A DNA stretch of 64,000 nucleotides from Saccharomonospora viridis DSM 43017. Its GTDB lineage: Bacteria > Actinomycetota > Actinomycetes > Mycobacteriales > Pseudonocardiaceae. The first letter of the stretch is position 1, and the number at the start of each line of letters is the position of its first letter. Position numbers and translations under genes: made by a program. Shown here in pieces: positions 23,674 to 32,545 of the stretch. A model generated the notes under the pieces. That model searched no databases. It worked only from the letters and a program-made list of their open reading frames with translations, and was not told the origin of the DNA. Where the stretch lies: the NCBI RefSeq assembly GCF_000023865.1, contig NC_013159.1, forward strand, positions 2,444,001 through 2,508,000, in the 5' to 3' direction.

Positions 23674-26511
23674 ATGTCGGTGCCGGGTCCCGTCCGCCGC
23701 GACGTCCCGCCGCGCCCGATCGCGGCCGGACTGGCACTCACCGCCATCGTGCTGACCGTGGTCGGCGGGTGGTGGCACACCGGCAGCACCCTCATCGCCG
23801 TGGAGTTCCCCACCCCCGAAAACGCCGAACGCGCCGGGGACCCGTCGGCCGTGATGTCCGCGGCCGGGTGGGGGTTCGCGTTGGCGCTCTGCTACGGACT
23901 CGGCCTCTACCTCGGCACCGCCGCCGCCGGCTGGGTGTGGCGCACCCCCTCCGCCCGTACCGGTGTCCGGTTCGGTCTGACGGCCACCGTGGTGGCCTGC
24001 ACCACCCACCTCGTCGAGAACATCGTGCTCCTGTCCGCCGGTGGTTCGGTGGCGGCGGGCTCGGTCCTGGCCCACACCGTCACCGCGCTCGCCGTGGTGA
24101 AGTACTCGGCGCTGTTCCCCGCCGCGATCATCGCGGTCACGGGGTCGGCCGTGCTGGTGTGGCGCTGCGTCGTCCATTCCCCTCAGGAACTGGCCCGCCG
24201 TGCCGAACACGTGCTGGACACCGTGCCACCGCGCCCCCTCGAACCCGACGACCCTCCCCTGCCCACCAGCTCCGACGCACGCGCCACCCGCTGGCTCCAG
24301 GCCTACACGGTTCCCGACGTCCGACCGGAACTCATCAGCGAACGTTGGCGGCGTGGCATGCACACCACCGGCTTCTGTCTTTCGGGTGGAGGAATCCGGG
24401 CCGCATGCGTGGCCTTGGGCGCACTGCGTTCCCTGCGCGAGGAACTGCTCGACGCGCGCTACCTGGTGTCGGTCTCCGGCGGCGGCTACACGGCCGGGGC
24501 GTTCCAACAGGCCCTCACCGGGGCGGGCACCCCACCCCCGGGGGGCACGGTACTGCGTGACCCCGAGACCGTGTTCACCGACGGCACCGCCGAACACAAC
24601 CACATTCGGCGCCACTCCAGCTATCTCGCCGACACCGCCGGCGAGCTGCTCGCCACCTTGGGCCGCGTGGCCCGTGGTCTCCTGCTGTCCCTGGCGGTCC
24701 TCTTCGGCCCCGCGCTGATATTGGGCGTCGCCCTGGGATGGCTCTACCAGCGGGTTCCGCTCACGTCGTTGTCGGCCGATTCCCTCGACCACCCCACACC
24801 CCGACTCGGTGCCGCCGTCGCGGTGGTCGTCCTCGCGATGGCCGCGTTCCTGCTCGGCGTGTTCGCCCGGGACAAGAACGGTCGCCCCACCGGCACCGCC
24901 CGGCTGGCGACCGACTGCGCCGGGCTCGCTTGGATCGTCGCCGGCGCGGCGGTGGTCGTCCCCTCCCTCGCCTGGGCGGCGTCCTGGTTGCTGTCCCACA
25001 CCGACAGGGCCATCGACGTGGGGGCGTCCGTGGGCGTGGTGGCGCTGACCTACCTCAGTGCCGTGTCGGCGATGGCCTGGCGGAATCGGACCGTACTCCG
25101 GCGACGGTTCGGTTTCCTCCGCAGGAACACGGCCACCACGGCGAGCCTGTCCGTGCCCAACGGTCTGGTTCGGCGGCTTCTCGTCATCCTCACCACCGGA
25201 GTGCTCGCGCTGCTGTGGCTGCTGCTCCTCGGTGCCGCCGTCATGACGGAAGGGCGGGACGAGGCTCTGTGGACCGCCCTCGTCACGCTCGTCGTGGTCG
25301 TACTCCTCGGCGGCGTCTTCGACATCACGTCCCTCAGCCTGCACCCGTTCTACCGGGAACGACTGGCCCGGGCCTTCGCCGTGCGCGTGCAACGGCGGCA
25401 CAGCGACGGCCAGGTGGTGGCCGTGCCGTACGAACCGTCGGAGACCACCACGCTCTCGGCCTACGGTGTGGTGGCCGAGGGGGTCCGCTTCCCCGAGACG
25501 ATCTTCGCCGCGGCCGCGAACCTCAAAGGCGAGCACCGCACCCCGCCGGGACTGGGAGCCGTGTCGTTCACGATGAGCGCGAAGTGGACCGGTGGCCCGG
25601 ACGTCGGCTGGGTCCGCACCGACGACCTGGAACGCATCGCCACCGGCCGCATCCGGCGTGACCTGACCGTTCAAGGCGCCGTCGCCCTAAGCGGCGCCGC
25701 GTTCGCCTCGGCCATGGGCCGGATGAGCCGCTGGTTCCAGGTCCTCCTGGCCGTGTCGGGCGCGCGGCTCGGCGCGTGGCTGCCCAACCCCGGCTTCGTC
25801 CGGCAGGCTCGCGAGGCGGCACGCCGGGGCGACTGGACCTACCCGTGGCTGCCGCAGGTTCGGCGGCTGCCCTACCTCGTCAAAGAGGTGTTCGGACGGC
25901 ACGCCCACCACGACCGGCTGCTGCACATCAGCGACGGTGCCCACTACGACAATCTCGGCCTGGTGGAACTCCTCCGACGTCGCTGCACCCGGATCTACTG
26001 CATCGACGCGAGCAACGACTCCCCTCCTACGGCCCGCACGCTCGCCGAGGCCCTGGAGCTCGCCTGGCAGGAGTTGGGGATCCGCGTGGAGCTGCACGAC
26101 CCGTGGTGCGCCGACCCGGGCTCGGCTCGGTCGCAGTACCCCGACCACCCGTTGGCCGACCGACTGGCCGTCTCCCCCGTCATCACCGGCACCATCCACT
26201 ACCCGCCGGAGAGCGGACTCGACGAGGGGGTCACGGGCGAACTGATCGTGGCACGCGGCGTGCTGTGGCCGTCGCTGCCCTACTCGCTGCTGTCGTACGC
26301 CGCCCATCACCCCGAGTTCCCCGGCGACAGCACCAGCGACCAGTGGTTCGACCACGGCCAATTCGCCGCCTACACCGAGCTGGGCACTCAGCTCGGTCTG
26401 GCCGTGCGTCACCGCACGACGCAGCCGCCGACGAGTTCCGCGCGGACGACTCATCCGACGTTCGACCCGGAGGACGTGCACGCGGCTCCCCCCACCTCCC
26501 AGCGTCGTTGA
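23674..26511 (+). CDS. Large multi-span membrane patatin-like phospholipase
   Basis: The 945-residue protein combines about four N-terminal membrane segments (residues ~18-170), a patatin nucleophile region, about six further membrane segments (~330-560) and a C-terminal patatin half. CLSGGGIRAACVALGALR (~residue 230) supplies the glycine-rich oxyanion turn, VSVSGGGYTAGAF (~265) the nucleophile Ser, and SDGAHYDNLGLVELLRRR (~755) the catalytic Asp. The Ser-Asp dyad suggests acyl hydrolysis of membrane lipids. Splitting of the patatin domain by membrane helices is unusual. No partner gene overlaps it, and the 14-bp repeats lie just upstream. Confidence 0.85.
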   Translation: MSVPGPVRRDVPPRPIAAGLALTAIVLTVVGGWWHTGSTLIAVEFPTPENAERAGDPSAVMSAAGWGFALALCYGLGLYLGTAAAGWVWRTPSARTGVRFGLTATVVACTTHLVENIVLLSAGGSVAAGSVLAHTVTALAVVKYSALFPAAIIAVTGSAVLVWRCVVHSPQELARRAEHVLDTVPPRPLEPDDPPLPTSSDARATRWLQAYTVPDVRPELISERWRRGMHTTGFCLSGGGIRAACVALGALRSLREELLDARYLVSVSGGGYTAGAFQQALTGAGTPPPGGTVLRDPETVFTDGTAEHNHIRRHSSYLADTAGELLATLGRVARGLLLSLAVLFGPALILGVALGWLYQRVPLTSLSADSLDHPTPRLGAAVAVVVLAMAAFLLGVFARDKNGRPTGTARLATDCAGLAWIVAGAAVVVPSLAWAASWLLSHTDRAIDVGASVGVVALTYLSAVSAMAWRNRTVLRRRFGFLRRNTATTASLSVPNGLVRRLLVILTTGVLALLWLLLLGAAVMTEGRDEALWTALVTLVVVVLLGGVFDITSLSLHPFYRERLARAFAVRVQRRHSDGQVVAVPYEPSETTTLSAYGVVAEGVRFPETIFAAAANLKGEHRTPPGLGAVSFTMSAKWTGGPDVGWVRTDDLERIATGRIRRDLTVQGAVALSGAAFASAMGRMSRWFQVLLAVSGARLGAWLPNPGFVRQAREAARRGDWTYPWLPQVRRLPYLVKEVFGRHAHHDRLLHISDGAHYDNLGLVELLRRRCTRIYCIDASNDSPPTARTLAEALELAWQELGIRVELHDPWCADPGSARSQYPDHPLADRLAVSPVITGTIHYPPESGLDEGVTGELIVARGVLWPSLPYSLLSYAAHHPEFPGDSTSDQWFDHGQFAAYTELGTQLGLAVRHRTTQPPTSSARTTHPTFDPEDVHAAPPTSQRR

Positions 26512-26691
26512 CCGATGGCCAACTCCTGGAACCGCACGGGGTAGGGTGTCTACGGCTGGTCTCCGGGCCGTCGCAGCGGGTGAGGTTCCTCCCGACTGCG
26601 AGGGCTCGACGCCGACCGACGGATACGGCAAGATACTGGGCCTCGCCCACCAGCTGGCACCTGATGGGAAGCGACAGTGGAAGGATCTTTC

Positions 26692-27201
26692 GTGAATTCC
26701 CAGACCGCGCAGTTCGACGATCTCCGCCTCGTCGCACTGCCCAGTGCCGTCAAGTGCACCGAGCTTTTCGTCCGGTTCTCTCTCACCGAGTGGTCGTTGC
26801 GCGAGCTGTTCGACGAGGCCGCACGCGTGGCCCGTGAGCTGGTCACCGCCGTGGTGGAAAGAACCGACGAGAAGTCTCCCGGTTTCGTGACCGTCCGACT
26901 GCGACTGTCGGGCAACTCCTTGGTCGTGGAGATCGAAGACGACCAGCTCGCACACATGTACGACGACGCCCCCACCGTGGAGGGGTATCCGACCGGCGCG
27001 GTTCCCTTGGAGGGCAAGGGCAAGCTCGTGTGGTGCGAGCTCCCGCTGCCCAACGGCCTCACGGCGGAGCAGGTGCGGCTGCCTCGACGCGACGAGCGGC
27101 GAAGCGAACAGCTGCCCGAACCGGCTACCGACGAACCGGCCGGCCCAGACCCCAGTGTCGTCGACCGTATCCTCGTGGGCCTGCAGAATCGCGACTGGTG
27201 A
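26692..27201 (+). CDS. ATPase-fold (HATPase_c-like) regulatory protein, anti-sigma-factor type
   Basis: The 169-residue protein starts VNSQTAQFDDLRLVALPSAVK; GTG 26692 has GGAAGGA six bases upstream, better than the GTG at 26677. Residues ~20-120 look like a compact GHKL fold: ELFDEAARVARELVTAVVER fits the N-box helix and RLRLSGNSLVVEIEDDQ the following strands. A clear GxGxG lid is missing, so ATP binding is uncertain. The last ~45 residues are charged and probably flexible. RsbW-like anti-sigma activity is a guess from the fold; there is no anti-anti-sigma or sigma gene nearby. Confidence 0.7.
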   Translation: MNSQTAQFDDLRLVALPSAVKCTELFVRFSLTEWSLRELFDEAARVARELVTAVVERTDEKSPGFVTVRLRLSGNSLVVEIEDDQLAHMYDDAPTVEGYPTGAVPLEGKGKLVWCELPLPNGLTAEQVRLPRRDERRSEQLPEPATDEPAGPDPSVVDRILVGLQNRDW

Positions 27202-27314
27202 CCCACCCCGGCGACCCCCTTCGGGTCGCCGGACGACCGTCCCCGCCCTCGGCGTCCCGGACACGACGTACGCGTGGCGCGGCGGGATGGGCGCGAAGGC
27301 GCGACCATGAGGCC

Positions 27315-28463
27315 ATGACGTTCGAAACCATGACCGGGTGGCGGCCCGCCGCCGGTGCCACGGTGCTCACGTTGGGCGACCGGTCGACGGCCCTGCTCGA
27401 CCGTGTGCGTATCTACGCGTGTGGCATCACGCCCTACGACGTCACCCACCTCGGACACGCCACGACGTTCGTGTGGGTCGACACCCTACGGCGTGTGCTA
27501 CGGGTCCTCGGCGTGGAGCCGGTCGTGTGCCGCAACGTCACCGATGTCGACGACGTCCTCGACGCGGCGGCTCACCGGGCCGGCATCCGCTACGACCACT
27601 ACGCGGCGTTCCACGAGCTTCGGTTCACCGACGACATGTCCGCGCTCGGGGTGAGCATCCCCGACTACGAGCCGAGAGCACACCGCTACGTCGACACGGT
27701 GATCCGGTTGGCCGCCGCCCTGGCGGAGTCGGGCGCGGCGTACGTACGCGACGGCGGCGTGTACTTCCGGGGCCGGAGCGTGGTGGCACGATCCCAGCTC
27801 GACGAGGGGACCGCACTCCGATTGGCCCGGGAGTACGGAGGCCGTCCCGACGATCCGGCGAAGGAGGACCCGTTCGACGTCGCCGTGTGGCAACCCGCGG
27901 AACCGGAGCATCCCGCCTGGGATTCGCCGTGGGGTCCGGGCAGGCCGGGTTGGCACGCTGAATGCGTCGCCATGTCGGCGACGACGTTCGGGCCCTGTGT
28001 GGACATCCACGCGGGCGGCGCGGACCTGCGGTTCCCACATCACGCCTACCACGCGGCGATGGCGGAGGCGTTCACCGGTGTCACCCCGTACGCCCGGGCG
28101 TGGTTCCGCGTCGGCACGGTGACCGTCGACGGCGAGAAGATGGCGAAATCGGCGGACAACCTCGTCCTCGTCCGGGATCTGCTGCAGACCTACCCCGCCG
28201 CGGTGGTGCGTCTGGCGATCATCGACCGGCCATGGGCTCAACCGTGGGAGTACGCGCCCGGCGTCCTGGACGTGGCCGCCGCACGTCTGGAGGACCTCCA
28301 TCAGGCGGCGGGCCGTCGTGTCGGTCACACCGACGAAGCCGGCGTCGCACAACTGCGGCAACTGCTCGCCGACGACCTCGACGTCCCCGCCGCCCTCGAC
28401 ACCGCCATCGAACAGGGCGGCACGGCGGCCCGCGTGTTGACCGCCGCGCTCGGCCTGGCCTGA
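27315..28463 (+). CDS. CysRS/MshC-like cysteine ligase lacking the C-terminal tRNA domain
   Basis: The 382-residue protein has the class I synthetase core of CysRS and mycothiol ligase MshC. The HIGH-type motif is HLGH (in ACGITPYDVTHLGHATTF) and the KMSKS-type motif is KMAKS. Zinc ligands are visible in ACGITP, WHAEC and FPHHAYH. In CysRS a Glu follows the His pair; here that position is His. It ends soon after the KMAKS region with a short helical tail and no anticodon-binding domain, as in MshC. It may join Cys to GlcN-Ins for mycothiol, or be a paralogue with another amine acceptor. The stop is directly adjacent to that of the convergent transporter gene. Confidence 0.8.
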   Translation: MTFETMTGWRPAAGATVLTLGDRSTALLDRVRIYACGITPYDVTHLGHATTFVWVDTLRRVLRVLGVEPVVCRNVTDVDDVLDAAAHRAGIRYDHYAAFHELRFTDDMSALGVSIPDYEPRAHRYVDTVIRLAAALAESGAAYVRDGGVYFRGRSVVARSQLDEGTALRLAREYGGRPDDPAKEDPFDVAVWQPAEPEHPAWDSPWGPGRPGWHAECVAMSATTFGPCVDIHAGGADLRFPHHAYHAAMAEAFTGVTPYARAWFRVGTVTVDGEKMAKSADNLVLVRDLLQTYPAAVVRLAIIDRPWAQPWEYAPGVLDVAAARLEDLHQAAGRRVGHTDEAGVAQLRQLLADDLDVPAALDTAIEQGGTAARVLTAALGLA

Positions 28464-29795
28464 TCAGCTCATCGGCTCGATGTCCGGGATCCCGTCCTCG
28501 GGTGGTGGAGCGTGCTCGAGGTCCGCGGTGGTGATGGGGGCGTCACCGTTGTCGGTGAGCAGAACGGGTGTCAACGCCTCCGTACCGTCCTTCACGATCC
28601 GCGCGACGCGCACCCCCGACACGCCGGCGTGGGAGTCCTCCGAGTAGCGGAAGGGCGCGAACGTGGGCCCGGCGAAGTCACCGCCCACCGTCTCCAAGGC
28701 CTGCACCAACTTCTGCCGGGTCGGCTCCGGCCCCGCGGCCTGCAGCGCCTGCACGAAGGTGTAAGCCTGCGCCATCCCGTAGATCCGGTAGTTGGTGAGT
28801 TCACCGTCGTCTCCGTGGGCGTCCCACACCCGCTGCCACAGCTGCACCCATGGGTCGTCGGTGTCCTCCACCCCGGCGAGGTACTCGGTGGTCAGCGCGC
28901 CCTCCAGGGAACTGGCGTCCTCGACCTTGCCCTCGGTGAAGCGGGACAACAGCGAACCGACGAGTGCGGAGTCGGAACCGACGTTGCTGTAGACCCACTG
29001 GGGTCGGTAGTCCAGCCGCTGCGCGGCGAGCTGACTCAACGCGGTGAACGAGGGCACCGTGAATCCCACGACGATCTCCGCGCCGGCGTCTTTCAACGCG
29101 CTGATCTGAGGGGTGATGTCGTTGGCGGTCGGGGCGTACCGCTGCGCGGACACGATCTGGGAGTCGAGGTAGGCACGGATGCCTTTCTCGCCGTCCTCCC
29201 CGAAGTCGTCGTCCTGTAACAGCAGGCCCACCTTCGTGTCCGGGTGGTTCTCGGCGAGGTACTTGCCGAGGACCTTGCCCTCGCTTTCGTAGTCCGACTG
29301 CCACCCGAACGTCCACGGATAGCGGTCGGGCTGGTTCCACAGCAACGAACCCGACGAGACGAACAGGTCGGGGACCTCGTTGTCGTTCAAGAAGTCGAGC
29401 ACCGCGCTGTGGGTGGGGGTGCCCAGACCACCGACCATCGCGAAGATCTCGTCGCTCAGCACGAGTTCGTTCGTCACCTGGCTGGTGTTGGTCGGGTTGT
29501 AGGCGTCGTCTTTGTAGATGTACTCGATGGTGCGCCCGTGGACGCCGCCCTGGGCGTTGACGAAGTCGAAGTACGCCTTGGCCCCGGTGGGGATCTCGCT
29601 GTAGCCGGGCGCGGCGACCCCCGTGAGCGGGAAGTGGGCCCCGATGGTCACCGTGTCGTCGGTGACACCGGCCTCCGCACCGCCCGCCTCCCCGTCGGGC
29701 CGCCCACCCGCACCGCACGCCGACAACACCATGGAGGCGGCCAGACCGGCGAGGAGTGCCCGGGTCACCGCCCGAGGTCTCGGTGTCGCTCTCAT
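28464..29795 (-). CDS. Branched-chain amino-acid/amide ABC transporter substrate-binding lipoprotein
   Basis: The 443-residue protein has a twin-basic start and a hydrophobic signal ending in the lipobox LSAC (Cys about residue 27), then a type I periplasmic fold with TVTIGAHFPLTGVAAPGYSEIPTG. This is the LivJ/urea/amide-binding family. It captures the ligand outside and passes it to the LivHM permeases. Its ATG overlaps the permease stop (ATGA), and it is the last gene of the five-gene operon rather than the first. The ligand cannot be assigned. The stop sits back-to-back with the MshC-like gene. Confidence 0.92.
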   Translation of the reverse strand: MRATPRPRAVTRALLAGLAASMVLSACGAGGRPDGEAGGAEAGVTDDTVTIGAHFPLTGVAAPGYSEIPTGAKAYFDFVNAQGGVHGRTIEYIYKDDAYNPTNTSQVTNELVLSDEIFAMVGGLGTPTHSAVLDFLNDNEVPDLFVSSGSLLWNQPDRYPWTFGWQSDYESEGKVLGKYLAENHPDTKVGLLLQDDDFGEDGEKGIRAYLDSQIVSAQRYAPTANDITPQISALKDAGAEIVVGFTVPSFTALSQLAAQRLDYRPQWVYSNVGSDSALVGSLLSRFTEGKVEDASSLEGALTTEYLAGVEDTDDPWVQLWQRVWDAHGDDGELTNYRIYGMAQAYTFVQALQAAGPEPTRQKLVQALETVGGDFAGPTFAPFRYSEDSHAGVSGVRVARIVKDGTEALTPVLLTDNGDAPITTADLEHAPPPEDGIPDIEPMS

Positions 29796-30862
29796 CCGTC
29801 ATCCTTTCCGTTCCGTACCCGGTTCCACACGCGGCGACCGAGACCGACCACTCCCGACGGAGCGGCGAGCATCGCGGCCACCAGCACGATCCCGTAGACG
29901 AGGGGTGCGAGTTGCGCCGCGCGGACGGCGGTCAGACCGAGCTCGGTACCCAGATCGGTCACCGCGGGTGGGAGGAACACCAGCAGCGCACTGCCCAGCA
30001 CCGCGCCGGTGAGACTGCCGAGCCCACCGACCACCACCGCCGTGAGCAGGGACAACGACAGCACGATCGTGAACCCGCTGGGCGCGGTCAGGCGCACCAC
30101 CATCGCCAGCACCGAACCGGCCAGTCCGGCGCAGGCGGCGCTGACGACGAACGCCAGGATCCGTGCCCGGCCGAGATGGATTCCGGCCAACGCGGCGGCG
30201 ACCTCGTCGTCCCGCACCGCGCGCCACACCCGTCCGTACCGCCCCGCCACGAGGTTGGCCAGCAGCAGGAGGACGAGCAGCAACGTCCCCCAGGCCACAT
30301 AGGCGAGGAACTTCTGGTGGCCCAGTTCGGACCCGGTGATGAAGAACATCGCGTCGTCGAACCACTGCGCGGGCCGCGGCGTGTTCACCGGAAGTCCTTG
30401 TTCCCCGCCGAGGACCCCGTCGAAGTGCACCGCCAACCCCGGCAGGCCGACCGCGAGCGCGAGCGTGGCCCCGACGAGGTACGGCCCCTTCAACCGCGCT
30501 GCGGCCGCGCCGACGACGATCCCGACGAGCGCGGTGAGCGTCGTGGCGGCGAGCATGACGACACCGAACGGCAGGTCATCGTCGCGCAGCAGGAGAGCGG
30601 TGGTGTACGCGCCCACCGCCATGAGGGCGCCGTGTCCTAGGGAGATCTGGCCGTTCAGTCCGGTGAGCACGGTCAGTCCGGCCGCCGCGATCGCGTAGTA
30701 GGCCATGGCAGCCAGCTGCGCGTGCCGGAACGCGGAGACGTTCTCGCACACCAGTACCACGACCACCAGCGCCAGCACGGTGACGAGGAGATGACGCGCC
30801 GGGAAGGACGACGGGAGGAACCGCCGCAGGGCGCTCGTCGTCGTGGTAGTCGGCTGACTCAT
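29792..30862 (-). CDS. livM: Branched-chain amino-acid ABC transporter permease LivM
   Basis: The 356-residue integral membrane protein has about nine to ten hydrophobic segments. The family segments YYAIAAAGLTVLTGLNGQISLGHGALMAVGAY and the later GGLGSLTGAVLGSALLV are typical of LivM. It forms the translocation channel with LivH. It starts one base before the livH stop region and overlaps the binding-protein gene, so all are translationally coupled. Confidence 0.93.
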   Translation of the reverse strand: MSQPTTTTTSALRRFLPSSFPARHLLVTVLALVVVVLVCENVSAFRHAQLAAMAYYAIAAAGLTVLTGLNGQISLGHGALMAVGAYTTALLLRDDDLPFGVVMLAATTLTALVGIVVGAAAARLKGPYLVGATLALAVGLPGLAVHFDGVLGGEQGLPVNTPRPAQWFDDAMFFITGSELGHQKFLAYVAWGTLLLVLLLLANLVAGRYGRVWRAVRDDEVAAALAGIHLGRARILAFVVSAACAGLAGSVLAMVVRLTAPSGFTIVLSLSLLTAVVVGGLGSLTGAVLGSALLVFLPPAVTDLGTELGLTAVRAAQLAPLVYGIVLVAAMLAAPSGVVGLGRRVWNRVRNGKDDG

Positions 30863-31741
30863 TCAGACCTTCCTCTCGGTCGTGCGGCCGAACAGTCCTT
30901 GGGGGCGGGCGAGCAGCACCGCGACGAGGATCGCGAGTGCCGCCAGGGCCACGAGTTCACTGCCCAGGTAGCCGGACACATAGGACAGCGCGAGGCCGAC
31001 GAGGAGTCCTCCGACCACCGCACCGGTCGGGCTGTCGAGCCCGCCCAGGACCGCAGCCACGAATCCGAACACGATGACCGGTTCCATGTACGCCGGGTGG
31101 ATCAGGCTTCCCCCGGCGATCAGCAGACCGGCCAACGACCCCACCACGGCGGCCAGCGCCCAGCCGAGCGTGAGCATGTGACCGACGCGGATCCCGAGCA
31201 GCCGGGACACCTCCTTGTGCAGTGCGGAGGCACGCATCCGCAGTCCGAGGTCGGTGAGCCGGAACAGCGCGACGAGCGCGAGCATCACGGCGAGCACCGC
31301 GAGCACGACGAACGCGTTGAACGGTGTGAACGCCACCGTGGTCCCACCCACGGAGAACCCGGTGAGGGAGAACGGCGCCGGGAAGGATTCGTAGGAGGAA
31401 CCGAACAGGATCGCGGCCAACGCCTGGAGGGCGACGAACAAGCCCAACGTCACGATGACGGCGTTCAGCTCGGGGCCGCCCTCCACGGGCCGGATGAGCA
31501 GGCGCTCCAGTACCACTCCGAGCACGAACCCCGCGATGAGCGCGACCACGAACCCCACCCAGTACGGCTGGCCGCTCTCGATGAGGGCGAGCGCGAAGTA
31601 GGTGGTGAGCATGGCCATCGCACCCTGCGCGAAGTTGACGATGCGGGTCGAGCGCCAGATGAGCACCAGGGCCAACGCGAACGCGGCGTAGATCGCGCCC
31701 TGGCTGATGCCGTTGAGGGTGAGGTCGACGAATCGCTGCAT
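30863..31741 (-). CDS. livH: Branched-chain amino-acid ABC transporter permease LivH
   Basis: The 292-residue permease has about eight membrane segments and the LivH hallmarks LNGISQGAIYAAFALALVLIW-type start (LTLNGISQGAIYAAF), VNFAQGAMAMLTTYF, and GGLDSPTGAVVGGLLVG. It pairs with LivM. It lies between livF (36-base gap) and livM (adjacent) in the operon. Confidence 0.93.
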   Translation of the reverse strand: MQRFVDLTLNGISQGAIYAAFALALVLIWRSTRIVNFAQGAMAMLTTYFALALIESGQPYWVGFVVALIAGFVLGVVLERLLIRPVEGGPELNAVIVTLGLFVALQALAAILFGSSYESFPAPFSLTGFSVGGTTVAFTPFNAFVVLAVLAVMLALVALFRLTDLGLRMRASALHKEVSRLLGIRVGHMLTLGWALAAVVGSLAGLLIAGGSLIHPAYMEPVIVFGFVAAVLGGLDSPTGAVVGGLLVGLALSYVSGYLGSELVALAALAILVAVLLARPQGLFGRTTERKV

Positions 31742-31777
31742 GCGTACATCCCGGGGTCGAGGAGGGGGAGGACGACG

Positions 31778-32545
31778 TCAGAAGCCGAGGTAGGCGTGGC
31801 GGAGCTCGTCGTCCGCGGCGAGCTCCGCGGCGTCCGAGCACGCCACCACCCTGCCGAGGTTCAGCACCACTCCGGTGTCCGCGATGGACAGTGCGCTGCG
31901 TGCGTTCTGTTCGACGAGCAACACTGCGAGCCCCTCGGTGTCGACGAGTTCCCGCAGTACCGCGAAGATGCGGGAGACGATCTGGGGGGCCAATCCGAGC
32001 GACGGCTCGTCCAACAGCAGCACCTCGGGCGCCGACAACAGCGCCCGACCGATCACGAGCATCTGTCGCTCACCGCCGGACAGCGAATGCGCGGCCTGGC
32101 TTTTGCGCCGTCGCAGTGACGGGAACAGGGTGTACACGTCGGCGATCGTGGGCGGGGTCCGTACCGACGAGCGGACGGAGCCGAGCAACGCCCCCAGGCG
32201 CAGGTTCTCCTCCACCGTCAGTTCCGTGATCACCCCTCGGCCTTCGGGGACGTGGGCGACACCGGCCCGGGCGACGTCCTCGGCGTTCACTCCGGTGAGG
32301 TCCGTCCCGCCGAGTCCGATCCGCCCCGCCTGTGGTCGCAGCAGTCCCGACACCGTGCGGAGCAACGTGGTCTTGCCCGCACCGTTTGCTCCCAACACGG
32401 CGGTGATCCGCCCTCCGGGCGCGGTGAGGTCCACGTCGTCGAGCGCGGTGACCGGGCCGTAACGGGTGGTCAGCCCCTGCACCCACAGCCCGTCGCGCAC
32501 CACGCCGTCCCCCCGGGTGTGCCGCTGGTCCAACACGCTGTTCAT
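31778..32545 (-). CDS. livF: Branched-chain amino-acid ABC transporter ATPase LivF
   Basis: The 255-residue ABC ATPase has Walker A GANGAGKTT, signature LSGGERQML, Walker B EVLLLDEPSLGLAP and a D/H loop region (VLLVEQNAR). The YLGF ending is typical of LivF. The ATG overlaps the livG stop by four bases. It drives import together with LivG. Confidence 0.93.
   Translation of the reverse strand: MNSVLDQRHTRGDGVVRDGLWVQGLTTRYGPVTALDDVDLTAPGGRITAVLGANGAGKTTLLRTVSGLLRPQAGRIGLGGTDLTGVNAEDVARAGVAHVPEGRGVITELTVEENLRLGALLGSVRSSVRTPPTIADVYTLFPSLRRRKSQAAHSLSGGERQMLVIGRALLSAPEVLLLDEPSLGLAPQIVSRIFAVLRELVDTEGLAVLLVEQNARSALSIADTGVVLNLGRVVACSDAAELAADDELRHAYLGF

Noticed and set aside
23428-25674. 748-codon open frame on the minus strand
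   Set aside because: It is antisense to the patatin-like gene, low-complexity Gly/His/Arg protein, with no ribosome site.
30722-32119. 465-codon open frame opposite the LivH/LivF genes
   Set aside because: The translated product is Glu/His/Arg-rich shadow sequence; the minus-strand transporter genes have full family motifs.
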